Source of the DNA: Clostridium sp. CAG:1024
GTDB lineage: Bacteria > Bacillota > Clostridia > Christensenellales > CAG-138
Direction: 5' to 3'
NCBI GenBank assembly: GCA_000432015.1
Contig: HF985474.1
Coordinates: 878 to 16,636 of the forward strand
Length of the DNA stretch: 15,759 nucleotides
Positions 1 through 7,058 of this stretch are shown piece after piece (within the stretch, counting starts at the first letter, position 1; each line of letters begins with the position of its first letter). A program made the position numbers and the translations under genes. Under the pieces are notes generated by a model, which saw only the letters and a program-made list of their open reading frames with translations, did not search any database and was not told the DNA's origin.

Positions 1-1608
1 GGCTATGGTTACGATGAGCTGTATGGCGCAAAGGGCGCAATGACGCTCGACAAGTTCTGCGATGCGCTGAATAAGGCCGGGTGTCGTTTTGATTTCATCG
101 GCTTTGACGCTTGCCTCATGGCAACGGTCGAGACGGCCGTAGCAGCCGAGCCCTATGCGGATTATCTGATCGCGTCGGAGGAGACCGAGCCGGGCGTGGG
201 CTGGTATTATACGAATTGGCTGACCAAGCTGTCGCAGAACACCTCCATGGATACCGTCGAGATCGGCAAGAATATCATTGATGATTTTGTGACGGTCTGC
301 TACAAGAATTCTCCGTCCGATAAGACCACGCTGTCCATTACGGATCTTGCGGAGTTCTCCGGAACGGTGCCGCCCGCTCTGACGGCGTTTGCCGCTGCAA
401 CAAGCAAGCTCGTGGACAGCGATGACTACAGGATCGTTTCGGACGCGCGGGCAAACTGCCGCGAGTTTTCGCCGCAGAACAAGCTGAACCAGGTCGATCT
501 CATTCATCTTGCAAAGAACATGGGAACAAAGGAAGCGCTGGCGCTTGCGGATGCGCTTTCCGGCGCGGTCAAGTATAACCGCACGTCGAGATCCATGACA
601 AATTCCTATGGGCTTTCGATCTACTTTCCGTATCAGAAGCTGTCCGGCGTTTCCAGTATGCTCTCGGTCTATCAGAGCATCGGCATGGACGAGAGCTACG
701 GCGACTGCATCAAGGACTTTGCGAGCATCGTTTCCGCGGGACAGGTCGCGCCCGCATCCTCCGGCAACTCCGGCACGGGATCGCTGCTCGGCGCGCTGCT
801 CGGCGAGTACGGCGGTGCGCTCTCCGGCGGGAGCGCATCGGACGGACTGGATGTGGCGAGCCTGCTGACGAGCTTTTTGAGCGACGGCGATTTTGCGAGT
901 ATCATCGGTGGACGTTCGACCGAATGGGTAGATCGTGATCTGATCAAACGAAATGCGGAGCGGATCGCGAACACGACCCTCGCCCCGGACCGGCTTGTGT
1001 ATACGGTCAAAAACGGGCAGGAGGTGCTCGCGCTGACCGAGGAGGAGTGGGGGCTCGTCCAGACCATCGAGCTGAACGTGTTCTATGACGACGGCGAGGG
1101 CTTTATCGATCTCGGCCTTGACAATGTGTATACGTTCAATGCCGACGGCGACCTTGCGGCGTCCTATGATGGAACGTGGCTTGCGCTGAACGGTCATATC
1201 GTTCCGTATTACCTGATCGATTCCGTCGAGGACGGCGACGCTTACTCCATCCGCGGGCGCGTGCCGGCCTATCTCAACGGCGAGCGCGTGGAGTTGATCC
1301 TGCTTTTCGATGACAGGAACCCCTATGGCGTGGTTGCAGGCGCGCGGCGTGTTTATGAAAACGGCGAAACCGATGCGGTCATGCGCGGATTGATCGCGCT
1401 TCGGGACGGGGATACGCTGGATTTCCTCTGCGACTACTACGATTACGACGGAAACTATCAGGCAAGCTATATGATGGGAGACCGGTTTGTCGTTGATGGC
1501 GAGATCGAGATCAGCAACGTTGCGATCGAGGACAACGTGTCTCTTGCAAGTTTCCGGCTTACCGACATCTACGGCAACGCCTACTGGACGCCGACGTTTA
1601 CAAATTGA
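1..1608 (+). CDS. Clostripain-like cysteine peptidase (family C11), 5'-truncated by the window
   Basis: The reading frame is open from the first base, so the true start is upstream. The visible product is 535 residues. A clostripain/C11 signature is seen at nt 97-125, GFDACLMA. The Cys at nt 112-114 is the expected nucleophile, and the following stretch ASEETEPGVGW is typical of the family. The catalytic His, normally just before the GYGYDE segment that opens the window, must lie outside it. A Gly/Ser/Ala-rich linker (about nt 736-905) separates the peptidase from a C-terminal domain of unknown function rich in Asp, Gly and Tyr. C11 enzymes are usually secreted or surface-attached and cleave after Arg or Lys; no signal peptide can be checked here. 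An internal ATG at nt 40 is not a credible start because family homology continues upstream of it. No clear terminator directly follows the stop. Confidence 0.88.
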   Translation, partial: GYGYDELYGAKGAMTLDKFCDALNKAGCRFDFIGFDACLMATVETAVAAEPYADYLIASEETEPGVGWYYTNWLTKLSQNTSMDTVEIGKNIIDDFVTVCYKNSPSDKTTLSITDLAEFSGTVPPALTAFAAATSKLVDSDDYRIVSDARANCREFSPQNKLNQVDLIHLAKNMGTKEALALADALSGAVKYNRTSRSMTNSYGLSIYFPYQKLSGVSSMLSVYQSIGMDESYGDCIKDFASIVSAGQVAPASSGNSGTGSLLGALLGEYGGALSGGSASDGLDVASLLTSFLSDGDFASIIGGRSTEWVDRDLIKRNAERIANTTLAPDRLVYTVKNGQEVLALTEEEWGLVQTIELNVFYDDGEGFIDLGLDNVYTFNADGDLAASYDGTWLALNGHIVPYYLIDSVEDGDAYSIRGRVPAYLNGERVELILLFDDRNPYGVVAGARRVYENGETDAVMRGLIALRDGDTLDFLCDYYDYDGNYQASYMMGDRFVVDGEIEISNVAIEDNVSLASFRLTDIYGNAYWTPTFTN

Positions 1609-1653
1609 GTCCGCAGTCCGCAGGCGCGAGCACGCAGGAACACCGCTTTACAC

Positions 1654-1682
1654 TTGCGTTTCCGTGTGCATTGCTATATACT
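1654..1682 (+). promoter_or_regulatory. Sigma-A-type promoter for pnuC
   Basis: TTGCGT (1654-1659) and TATACT (1677-1682) are separated by 17 bases. The -10 box is close to consensus and the -35 box matches at four of six positions. Transcription would start near 1689-1690, giving a leader of about 115 nt before the ancestral pnuC ATG at 1807. Confidence 0.6.
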
Positions 1683-1715
1683 ACTAGAGAATTCATATAG
1701 AAACTGCTGCCGGGT

Positions 1716-1784
1716 AGTGCGATGCGAAAGCATCCGTTTGTACATCGCTAGGTCATAGAAGATGTACACGCGGATGCTTTTTTT
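1716..1784 (+). promoter_or_regulatory. Attenuator-like leader with intrinsic terminator upstream of pnuC
   Basis: A long hairpin pairs GCATCCG (1730-1736) with CGGATGC (1771-1777) and, inside it, GTACATC (1740-1746) with GATGTAC (1761-1767). It is followed at once by seven T residues (1778-1784), a textbook intrinsic terminator. Two upstream pairings would compete with it: GATGC-GAAA-GCATC (1721-1734), a stem capped by a GNRA tetraloop, and GCGATG (1719-1724) with CATCGC (1743-1748). Both use bases of the terminator's 5' arm. This fits a transcriptional attenuator or riboswitch controlling pnuC. I cannot match it to a known riboswitch class by eye. The alternative is a plain terminator for the upstream peptidase gene, but a good promoter lies in between. 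Confidence 0.55.
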
Positions 1785-1806
1785 GAAGAAAAGGACTTGC
1801 TGAAAT

Positions 1807-1854
1807 ATGAAAAGGGTGACCGAGTATTTTACCAGAAACGAACGCCTTTTGTAG
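1807..1854 (+). other. Interrupted N-terminal segment of pnuC (ATG to in-frame TAG)
   Basis: ATG at 1807 lies 11 nt after AAGGA (1791-1795) and encodes 15 residues (MKRVTEYFTRNERLL) before TAG at 1852-1854. This is the same frame as the downstream pnuC ORF. Reading through the TAG continues directly into CASVVMIIVSFCVFD, a natural first transmembrane helix. The segment therefore looks like the original N-terminus, with TGG (Trp) mutated to TAG. The family context (an aromatic, often Trp, at this point) is from memory. Confidence 0.7.
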
Positions 1855-1869
1855 TGTGCGTCAGTCGTC

Positions 1870-2496
1870 ATGATCATCGTGTCATTTTGTGTCTTCGACA
1901 GAGAGAACTATGTAACGCTGGCTGCGTCCCTGATCGGTGTCACCTCCTTGATCTTTAATGCAAAGGGGAATCCGTTCGGCAGGCTGCTCATGATCCTGTT
2001 CAGCGTGCTGTATGGCCTGATTTCCCTCTCCTTTGCGTATTACGGCGAAATGATCACATACCTCGGCATGTCGATGCCCATGTCCGTGTTTGCGCTCATC
2101 ACATGGCGGAGGAATCCCTATCAAGGCAATCGGGCGGAGGTCGAGGTCAATACCGTTGATCCCAAAGAGATCGTTCCGATGCTGCTTATAACGGTAGCCG
2201 TGACCGTGCTGTTTTATTTCATATTAAGCTGGTTTCATACTGCGAATATCGTACCGAGCACGATCTCTGTTACAACAAGCTTCTTGGCCGTGTATCTCAC
2301 CTTTCGCAGAAGCCCGTATTTTGCTTTGGCTTATGCCGCGAACGATGTGGTCCTCATCGTTCTTTGGAGCTTGGCAAGCGTGGTGGAACCAAAGTATATC
2401 TCGATCGTTGTTTGCTTTGCTGCGTTTCTTGTGAACGACGTCTACGGTTATTTCAGTTGGATGTGGATGAAAAAGCGTCAAACCGCCCTTTTATAA
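1870..2496 (+). CDS. pnuC: PnuC-family nicotinamide riboside/nucleoside transporter, N-terminally shortened
   Basis: The product is 208 residues from the ATG at 1870. It is an integral membrane protein that in this family imports nicotinamide riboside (or a related vitamin precursor) for NAD synthesis by facilitated diffusion. Family-like stretches include SLIGVTSLIFNAKGNPFG near the N-terminus, YYGEMITYLGMSMPM and ITWRRNPYQG. About six hydrophobic segments are visible, and the C-terminus is basic (WMWMKKRQ). The start at 1870 is forced by a TAG at 1852-1854; an ATG at 1807 in the same frame would give 229 residues. The ATG at 1870 has no good Shine-Dalgarno, so it would depend on reinitiation after the 15-codon upstream piece. 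The loss removes the cytoplasmic N-terminus and part of helix 1, so activity is uncertain. It could be a fresh nonsense mutant or a sequencing error. PnuX/PnuT-type substrate differences cannot be excluded. Confidence 0.82.
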   Translation: MIIVSFCVFDRENYVTLAASLIGVTSLIFNAKGNPFGRLLMILFSVLYGLISLSFAYYGEMITYLGMSMPMSVFALITWRRNPYQGNRAEVEVNTVDPKEIVPMLLITVAVTVLFYFILSWFHTANIVPSTISVTTSFLAVYLTFRRSPYFALAYAANDVVLIVLWSLASVVEPKYISIVVCFAAFLVNDVYGYFSWMWMKKRQTALL

Positions 2497-2514
2497 GGCA
2501 AGCAGTCCCTGAAA

Positions 2515-2526
2515 GTCAAATGTGAC
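2515..2526. promoter_or_regulatory. Possible operator upstream of the RHH-clpB operon
   Basis: GTCA-AATG-TGAC is a short inverted repeat 38 nt upstream of the -35 box. The left half with its context (AGTCAAA) equals one heptad of the CtsR heat-shock operator, but the second heptad is degenerate. It may bind CtsR, the RHH protein or nothing. Confidence 0.25.
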
Positions 2527-2563
2527 AAACCTGAAAACTCGCATAAAATCCTAATAATATCTA

Positions 2564-2591
2564 TTGCAAATTTTGAAAGACATGGTAGAAT
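2564..2591 (+). promoter_or_regulatory. Sigma-A-type promoter for the RHH-clpB operon
   Basis: TTGCAA (2564-2569) and TAGAAT (2586-2591) are 16 bases apart, and the start of transcription would be near 2598. A strong Shine-Dalgarno, AGGAAAGGAG (2601-2610), follows 9 nt before the ATG at 2620. The surrounding 2527-2600 is AT-rich compared with the genes. Confidence 0.6.
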
Positions 2592-2619
2592 AACGATTGT
2601 AGGAAAGGAGTGGAAGCCG

Positions 2620-3267
2620 ATGAATAAAAGCGTGTATTCCCTCGTATTGACAGACGATGTTGTTGCGGAGATCGACCGCATTGCATATGAAAACGGCACG
2701 AGCCGGTCAAACACGGTCAACCAGATCCTCGCGGAATATGTGTCGTACGATACGCCGGAGAAGCGGATCCGCGAGGTGTTTTCCGAGGTCGAGAATCTGC
2801 TGACCGGAAGCAGCCGGTTCCAGGTCATGATGCAGCCATCGGACTCGATGTTTTCTCTGCGCAGCGCATTGGCGTATAAATACAATCCGACGGTGCGTTA
2901 CAGCGTCGAACTGAATCGGAATCTGCAGCCCGCGATTGGCGAGCTTCGCGTTTCGGTGCGCAGCCAGAGCAGCGCGCTCAGGCTCTATATGCTCCAATTC
3001 TTCAAACTCTGGTCGCGGATCGAGCAGAACCTTGTGGGGCATGTCGAGTGTGCCATGGCAGACGACCGGTATATCCGCCGCCTCGCGGTCGCGGAGGACC
3101 GCAAGCTCGATAACGAAGCGCTGGGCCAGGCGATCGCGGAATACATCCGCCTGTTCGATACGGCGCTGAAACTGTTTTTCAACCATCTGGATCAGCCGGA
3201 GACGGCGATCGCGCGGGTAGAGAGCCTGTATGGCGATTATCTGCGCAAGAACCCGGCGATCCTTTGA
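2620..3267 (+). CDS. Ribbon-helix-helix DNA-binding protein upstream of clpB
   Basis: The product is 215 residues. Residues 1-42 have the RHH layout: a short beta strand (KSVYSLVLTD), then two helices (VVAEIDRIAYENG and SRSNTVNQILAEYV) joined by the usual small turn. RHH proteins bind DNA as dimers through the strand. The remaining 170 residues are a helical domain I do not recognise, with a basic, arginine-rich middle (RYSVELNRN...ELRVSVRSQSS). A strong Shine-Dalgarno fixes the ATG at 2620. The stop lies 16 nt before clpB, whose Shine-Dalgarno sits in that gap, so the two are almost certainly co-transcribed. The position suggests a regulator of the operon, perhaps of heat shock, but this is inference from context. 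It does not resemble CtsR or HrcA. It could instead be a nucleoid-associated or toxin-antitoxin-like RHH protein. Confidence 0.7.
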   Translation: MNKSVYSLVLTDDVVAEIDRIAYENGTSRSNTVNQILAEYVSYDTPEKRIREVFSEVENLLTGSSRFQVMMQPSDSMFSLRSALAYKYNPTVRYSVELNRNLQPAIGELRVSVRSQSSALRLYMLQFFKLWSRIEQNLVGHVECAMADDRYIRRLAVAEDRKLDNEALGQAIAEYIRLFDTALKLFFNHLDQPETAIARVESLYGDYLRKNPAIL

Positions 3268-3283
3268 CATAGGAGGTAGGACC

Positions 3284-5872
3284 ATGAACGTACAGAAATT
3301 GACACAGAAAAGCATCGAGGCCGTGCAGGCCGCACAGCAATATGCCGTTGAGCACGGTCAGTCCGAGGTGCGGCAGGCGCATTTGCTGCACGGATTGCTC
3401 ACGGAGCAGGACGGTCTGATCCCCAGTATGTTGCAGGGGATGGATGTGGATGTGAAATCTCTCCGGGCAGCCTGCGACGCGATCCTTGAAAAACTTCCGC
3501 GCATGAGCGGCGGCAGCGGCGAAGCCTACCTGTCGCGCGATCTGGACGCGGCGTTCCGCAGCGCGGAAGCAACGGCAGACCGGATGGAGGACGAGTATGT
3601 TTCCGTAGAGCATCTGTTCCTCGGACTGCTTGATAAGGCGGATCATGAGATGCAGGAACTGTTCCGCACATACGGCATCACAAAGCCGCGCTTTTTGGAG
3701 CGCTTGAAGGCCGTTCGCGGCAATCGGAAAGTGCAGTCGGATAATCCGGAGAGCACATACGACGTATTAAAAAAATACGGACAGGATCTTGTGGAGCTGG
3801 CACGGAACCAAAAGCTCGACCCCGTCATCGGTCGTGACGACGAGATTCGTAACGTCATCCGTATCCTGTCGAGAAAAACGAAGAACAATCCCTGCCTGAT
3901 CGGTGAGCCTGGTGTCGGCAAGACCGCTATCGCGGAGGGGCTGGCACTGCGCATCGTCCGCGGAGATGTTCCGGATAATTTGAAAGATCGCAGCCTGTTC
4001 GCGCTGGATATGGGCGCGCTGGTCGCAGGCGCGAAGTTCCGCGGCGAGTTTGAGGAACGGCTGAAAGCCGTTTTGAACGAGGTCAAGGAGTCCGACGGGA
4101 AGATCATCCTCTTCATCGATGAGCTGCATACCATTGTGGGCGCGGGAAAGACCGAGGGCGCGATGGATGCGGGCAACCTCTTGAAGCCGATGCTTGCGCG
4201 CGGCGAACTGCATTGCATTGGCGCGACAACGCTGAACGAGTATCGCCAGTATATCGAGAAGGATGCTGCGCTCGAGCGCAGATTCCAGCCCGTGATGGTG
4301 CCGGAACCGACGGTCGAGGATACGATCTCCATTCTGCGCGGTCTGAAAGAACGTTACGAGGTTTACCACGGCGTAAAGATTCAGGATCAGGCGCTGATCG
4401 CTGCGGCTACCCTGTCCAATCGGTATATCTCCGACCGTTTTCTGCCCGATAAGGCCATCGACCTTGTCGATGAGGCCTGCGCGCTGATTAAGACGGAGAT
4501 GAACTCCATGCCGTCCGAACTCGACGATGTGCGCAGAAAGATCATGCAGCACGAGATCGAAGAAGCCGCCCTCCAGAAGGAGACCGATAAGCTGTCGAAA
4601 GAACATCTTGCGGAGATCCAGAAGGAGCTTGCAGAGCTGCGGGAGCAGTTCTCCGCGATGAAAGCACGCTGGGAGAACGAAAAGAAGAAGATCAACCGTG
4701 TGCAGCAGCTGCGCGAGCAGATCGAGCAGACGAATGCGGAGATCACAAAGGCGGAGAGCGCATATGACCTTAACAAGGCGGCGGAATTGAAATACGGACA
4801 ACTTCCGAAGCTGCAAAAGGAACTGGAGGAGGAAGAACGGCGAGCCGAACAGGATAAGAGCAGCGCGAGTTTCCTGCGCGACCGTGTTACAGAGGAGGAG
4901 ATCGCACGCATCGTGGGACGCTGGACGGGGATCCCTGTTTCGAAGCTCATGGAAGGCGAACGCGAAAAACTCCTTCGCCTTGATGACATCCTGCATGAGC
5001 GCGTGATCGGCCAGAACGAAGCGGTCGAGAGCGTCTGTGACGCCATCCTGCGTTCGCGCGCAGGCATTCAGGACCCGAATCGTCCGATCGGCTCCTTCCT
5101 GTTCCTTGGACCTACAGGCGTCGGCAAAACAGAACTTGCCAAAGCGCTTGCGGAGGCTCTGTTTGATGATGAGAAAAACCTTGTTCGTATCGACATGTCC
5201 GAATACATGGAGAAATACTCCGTGTCGCGTCTCATCGGCGCACCTCCGGGATATGTCGGTTACGACGAGGGCGGCCAGCTGACCGAGGCGGTGCGGCGCA
5301 AACCGTATGCGGTCGTTCTCTTTGACGAGGTGGAAAAGGCGCATCCCGATGTGCTGAACGTGCTGCTGCAGGTGCTTGACGACGGCCGCATCACGGATGG
5401 ACAGGGACGCACGGTGGACTTTAAGAACACCATCATCATTTTGACGAGCAACCTGGGCTCTGACCTTATCCTTGATGGGATCGGCGACGACGGCGCGCTC
5501 TCGGAGACGGCAAAGAGTGCGGTGCGGCAGCTGCTCAAATCGCAGTTCCGTCCGGAGTTTTTGAACCGGTTGGACGAGATCGTGTTCTATAAGCCGCTGA
5601 CGAACGACGATCTGTTCCGGATCATCGATCTGCTTATCGCGGGTCTCAAGAAGCGGCTTGAAGCGAGACAGCTTTCCTGCACAATCACCGACGCCGCGAA
5701 AGCGTATATCGTCAAGGTCGGCAGCGACCCGCAGTATGGCGCGCGCCCGCTCAAGAGGTTCCTGCAATCTCAGGTCGAGTCCCTGCTTGCACGGTATATC
5801 CTCAAGAACGACCCCGAGCCGGAAAGCACACTGACCGTGGACTTTGACGGCGAGAAACTGTTCGTACGCTGA
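3284..5872 (+). CDS. clpB: ATP-dependent chaperone/disaggregase ClpB
   Basis: The product is 862 residues, the normal ClpB length. ClpB is a hexameric cytoplasmic AAA+ machine that pulls proteins out of aggregates together with DnaK. The N-terminal Clp repeat domain covers about residues 1-145. The first ATPase has Walker A GEPGVGKT (207-214) and Walker B FIDE (D279-E280). A long coiled-coil middle domain, unique to ClpB and absent from ClpA/ClpC in this size, runs about 400-520. The second ATPase has GPTGVGKT (609-616) and LFDE (D681-E682), and the sensor-2 GARPLKR lies near 817. There is no IGF-type ClpP-binding loop where ClpA/X carry one, which fits a chaperone rather than a protease partner. 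The ATG at 3284 has AGGAGG at 3271-3276; an in-frame ATG at 3230 would overlap the RHH gene and adds no family sequence. It is the second gene of the operon. Confidence 0.97.
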   Translation: MNVQKLTQKSIEAVQAAQQYAVEHGQSEVRQAHLLHGLLTEQDGLIPSMLQGMDVDVKSLRAACDAILEKLPRMSGGSGEAYLSRDLDAAFRSAEATADRMEDEYVSVEHLFLGLLDKADHEMQELFRTYGITKPRFLERLKAVRGNRKVQSDNPESTYDVLKKYGQDLVELARNQKLDPVIGRDDEIRNVIRILSRKTKNNPCLIGEPGVGKTAIAEGLALRIVRGDVPDNLKDRSLFALDMGALVAGAKFRGEFEERLKAVLNEVKESDGKIILFIDELHTIVGAGKTEGAMDAGNLLKPMLARGELHCIGATTLNEYRQYIEKDAALERRFQPVMVPEPTVEDTISILRGLKERYEVYHGVKIQDQALIAAATLSNRYISDRFLPDKAIDLVDEACALIKTEMNSMPSELDDVRRKIMQHEIEEAALQKETDKLSKEHLAEIQKELAELREQFSAMKARWENEKKKINRVQQLREQIEQTNAEITKAESAYDLNKAAELKYGQLPKLQKELEEEERRAEQDKSSASFLRDRVTEEEIARIVGRWTGIPVSKLMEGEREKLLRLDDILHERVIGQNEAVESVCDAILRSRAGIQDPNRPIGSFLFLGPTGVGKTELAKALAEALFDDEKNLVRIDMSEYMEKYSVSRLIGAPPGYVGYDEGGQLTEAVRRKPYAVVLFDEVEKAHPDVLNVLLQVLDDGRITDGQGRTVDFKNTIIILTSNLGSDLILDGIGDDGALSETAKSAVRQLLKSQFRPEFLNRLDEIVFYKPLTNDDLFRIIDLLIAGLKKRLEARQLSCTITDAAKAYIVKVGSDPQYGARPLKRFLQSQVESLLARYILKNDPEPESTLTVDFDGEKLFVR

Positions 5873-5918
5873 AACGGCGCGCGGCGCATGGAGAAAACAA
5901 AACGGAACGCGATGGCAT

Positions 5919-5940
5919 CCGCACGGCTTCGGCCGTGCGG
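5919..5940 (+). terminator. GC-rich hairpin after clpB
   Basis: CCGCACGGC (5919-5927) pairs perfectly with GCCGTGCGG (5932-5940) around a very stable TTCG tetraloop, 47 nt after the clpB stop. No T-run follows, so it may be a 3'-end stabiliser or part of a repeat rather than a classic terminator. It lies between convergent genes. Confidence 0.4.
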
Positions 5941-5969
5941 ACGTCCCGCCTCCGGCCGTGCGGACGTCC
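5931..5969. repeat. Short tandem direct repeat downstream of clpB
   Basis: GGCCGTGCGGACGTCC occurs at 5931-5946 and again at 5954-5969, a 23-nt period. The first copy overlaps the 3' arm of the TTCG hairpin, so either copy could pair with the 5' arm. Apart from this, 5873-6040 holds no gene I can support. Confidence 0.7.
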
Positions 5970-6040
5970 GCCGCTTTCGGCCGGGTAGGCGCAGGTTCTC
6001 ATGAATGCAGAGCGCATATCCGGCGCGGACAGCCCGGAAG

Positions 6041-6415
6041 CTATCTGCTTATCTTTCGCAATCTGATGTACTCGATAATTGCGGATGTAATGATCGTTAC
6101 GATGATGATTACAGTCCAAATGACCCATAGGTTGTCGATCCTTCCGCCGCCGGGATCCGTTCCGTCTGTCTTAAGAACGTAAGCAGCAAAAAATCCGACC
6201 GTATAGGAAACAGATGTTGACAGCGGTATGACGGTTGCCCTGACAGCAAACGAAACAATAATCACTGCCAAACACAAAAGCATCAGGACGAGCGGCCACT
6301 GAAGCATTCCGTGGATACCGAGCAATACGTATCTGATCAAGATAAACCCAACAGCCAAAGTGCCTAAGGACAGAAGAGATCCTATCGTGCTTCCTTTCCG
6401 TTTGTTGCTTGCCAT
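6041..6415 (-). CDS. Small membrane protein with four predicted helices, function unknown
   Basis: The product is 124 residues from the ATG complementary to 6413-6415, which follows a strong Shine-Dalgarno (GGGGGAGGAG) by two bases or so. An open frame extends 20 codons further upstream, but it lacks such a site and overlaps the preceding gene's end. The N-terminus is short and basic (MASNKRKGS). Four hydrophobic segments are visible: SLLSLGTLAVGFILIRYVLL, WPLVLMLLCLAVIIVSFAV, SVSYTVGFFAAYVL and LWVIWTVIIIVTIITSAII. The tail is basic (EYIRLRKISR), which suggests a cytoplasmic C-terminus. I recognise no family. It lies 37 nt after the stop of the upstream small gene, likely in one operon, and is convergent with clpB. 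Confidence 0.65.
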   Translation of the reverse strand: MASNKRKGSTIGSLLSLGTLAVGFILIRYVLLGIHGMLQWPLVLMLLCLAVIIVSFAVRATVIPLSTSVSYTVGFFAAYVLKTDGTDPGGGRIDNLWVIWTVIIIVTIITSAIIEYIRLRKISR

Positions 6416-6452
6416 AGCTCCTCCCCCAAATACTGAAGTTGCGGTGGTAAGA

Positions 6453-6611
6453 TTATATCCCAAAGTGAATAACAAAGCTGTGTTCCTTTTTCGCTTTCTC
6501 CATCAGCGCTTTGAGCGCTTCCGTACCAGCGGCGCCATCTATCAATTCAATAAACAAACCCATTTGGGCATCTATCCACCTTCTCAAATTCCGAATTGTT
6601 GCTCTCTTTGC
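6453..6611 (-). CDS. Small hypothetical protein
   Basis: From the ATG at 6611 the product is 52 residues, MAKRATIRNLRRWIDAQMGL onward, with a basic amphipathic first half and an acidic/Lys-rich second half ending VIHFGI. The start is uncertain. The only good Shine-Dalgarno on this strand (GGAGGTG, about 6633-6639) is 21 nt before this ATG but 6 nt before an in-frame ATA. Starting at that ATA would add six residues (INIIFM-). A longer reading from an ATG at 6671 is possible but starts before the Shine-Dalgarno. No family is recognised. It precedes the four-helix membrane protein gene, probably in the same transcript. Confidence 0.5.
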   Translation of the reverse strand, partial: AKRATIRNLRRWIDAQMGLFIELIDGAAGTEALKALMEKAKKEHSFVIHFGI

Positions 6612-6671
6612 CATGAAAATTATATTTATGAAACACCTCCGTAAATCACGATTAATCTGTCGACCAACCAT

Positions 6672-6787
6672 TTTAGTTCTAGCATAGCTTTATGAATTTT
6701 TCTACCTCACACAAGCAAGACCTTGACCGCTGAAAAGCGATGGTAAAGCCCGTCCCGCCGCATGCGTTTTGAGTTTTTGTTAGACTC
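6672..6787. other. Chromosomal flank left of the element, no gene seen
   Basis: This stretch presumably held the divergent promoter of the small minus-strand genes and, before insertion, lay directly downstream of the GNAT gene. A short stem, GAGT/ACTC (about 6770-6787), adjoins the att core. I find no tRNA or other RNA gene here and no convincing promoter. Confidence 0.4.
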
Positions 6788-6802
6788 ATAAACTGGAATT
6801 TG
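6788..6802 (+). repeat. Left attachment-site core (att)
   Basis: ATAAACTGGAATTTG is identical to 15295-15309. The bases on either side differ (ctc/aat on the left, tag/tca on the right), so the shared core is exactly 15 bp. The outer sequence (6672-6787) is the chromosomal flank. Confidence 0.85.
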
Positions 6803-7058
6803 AATCCATCAAAATCTTAACCTGTTAGCGGCTGTTATAAGCCGTTAATAAAATCCTCCGAAATCCTTGAAACCAAAGGATTTTTCGCAGTTTGCTCACC
6901 CGTCTGCGTTATACGGTTTCACATGGTGTTATCCTTGCCCTCAGTGCCTCATAAGGGCAAAAGCAAGGGAAGAAAAATCTGGTAAAACAATATAACAACA
7001 TGCGGCAGCTGGGAAACTGTGGCATATACGCGAACTAATTATACGGAGGATTTTGAAT
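6803..7058. promoter_or_regulatory. Left end of the element: inverted repeats and integrase arm-like sites
   Basis: No gene is seen between the att core and tnpV. The tract holds several small inverted repeats: TTAGCGGC/GCCGTTAA (6825-6848), and AAATCCTT/AAGGATTT (6861-6883), which runs into TTTTT and could act as a weak terminator for plus-strand transcription entering the element. TTGCCCT (6935-6941) pairs with AGGGCAA (6954-6960). The last overlaps the 21-bp repeat shared with the right end. Such end structure is expected for binding of integrase and accessory factors. Confidence 0.5.
6951..6971 (+). repeat. Putative integrase arm-type site, left copy
   Basis: A 21-bp sequence (ATAAGGGCAAAA, then G, then CAAGGGAA) matches 15203-15223 with one mismatch, G here and A there, in the same orientation. 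It lies about 150 bp inside the left att core. In Tn916-type elements the integrase N-terminal domain binds direct repeats near both ends; the role here is inferred by analogy. Confidence 0.6.

Noticed and set aside
1852..1854. TAG as pyrrolysine or programmed readthrough codon
   Set aside because: Nothing in the window suggests pyl genes or a readthrough signal, and PnuC has no known need for pyrrolysine. A nonsense mutation or sequence error is simpler.
2515..2531. A full CtsR operator before the RHH-clpB operon
   Set aside because: Only one heptad (AGTCAAA) matches. The second differs at most positions, so it is kept only as a low-confidence operator candidate.
3767..5767. A 666-codon open frame on the minus strand inside clpB
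   Set aside because: It is a shadow of the clpB codon pattern. It shows no family pattern and clpB is unambiguous on the other strand.
5919..5969. CRISPR array
   Set aside because: There are only two copies of a 16-bp unit 7 nt apart, with no spacers of suitable length and no cas genes.
6672..6802. tRNA or tmRNA 3' end as the integration target
   Set aside because: No cloverleaf, T-loop sequence or CCA end is seen on either strand around the att core.
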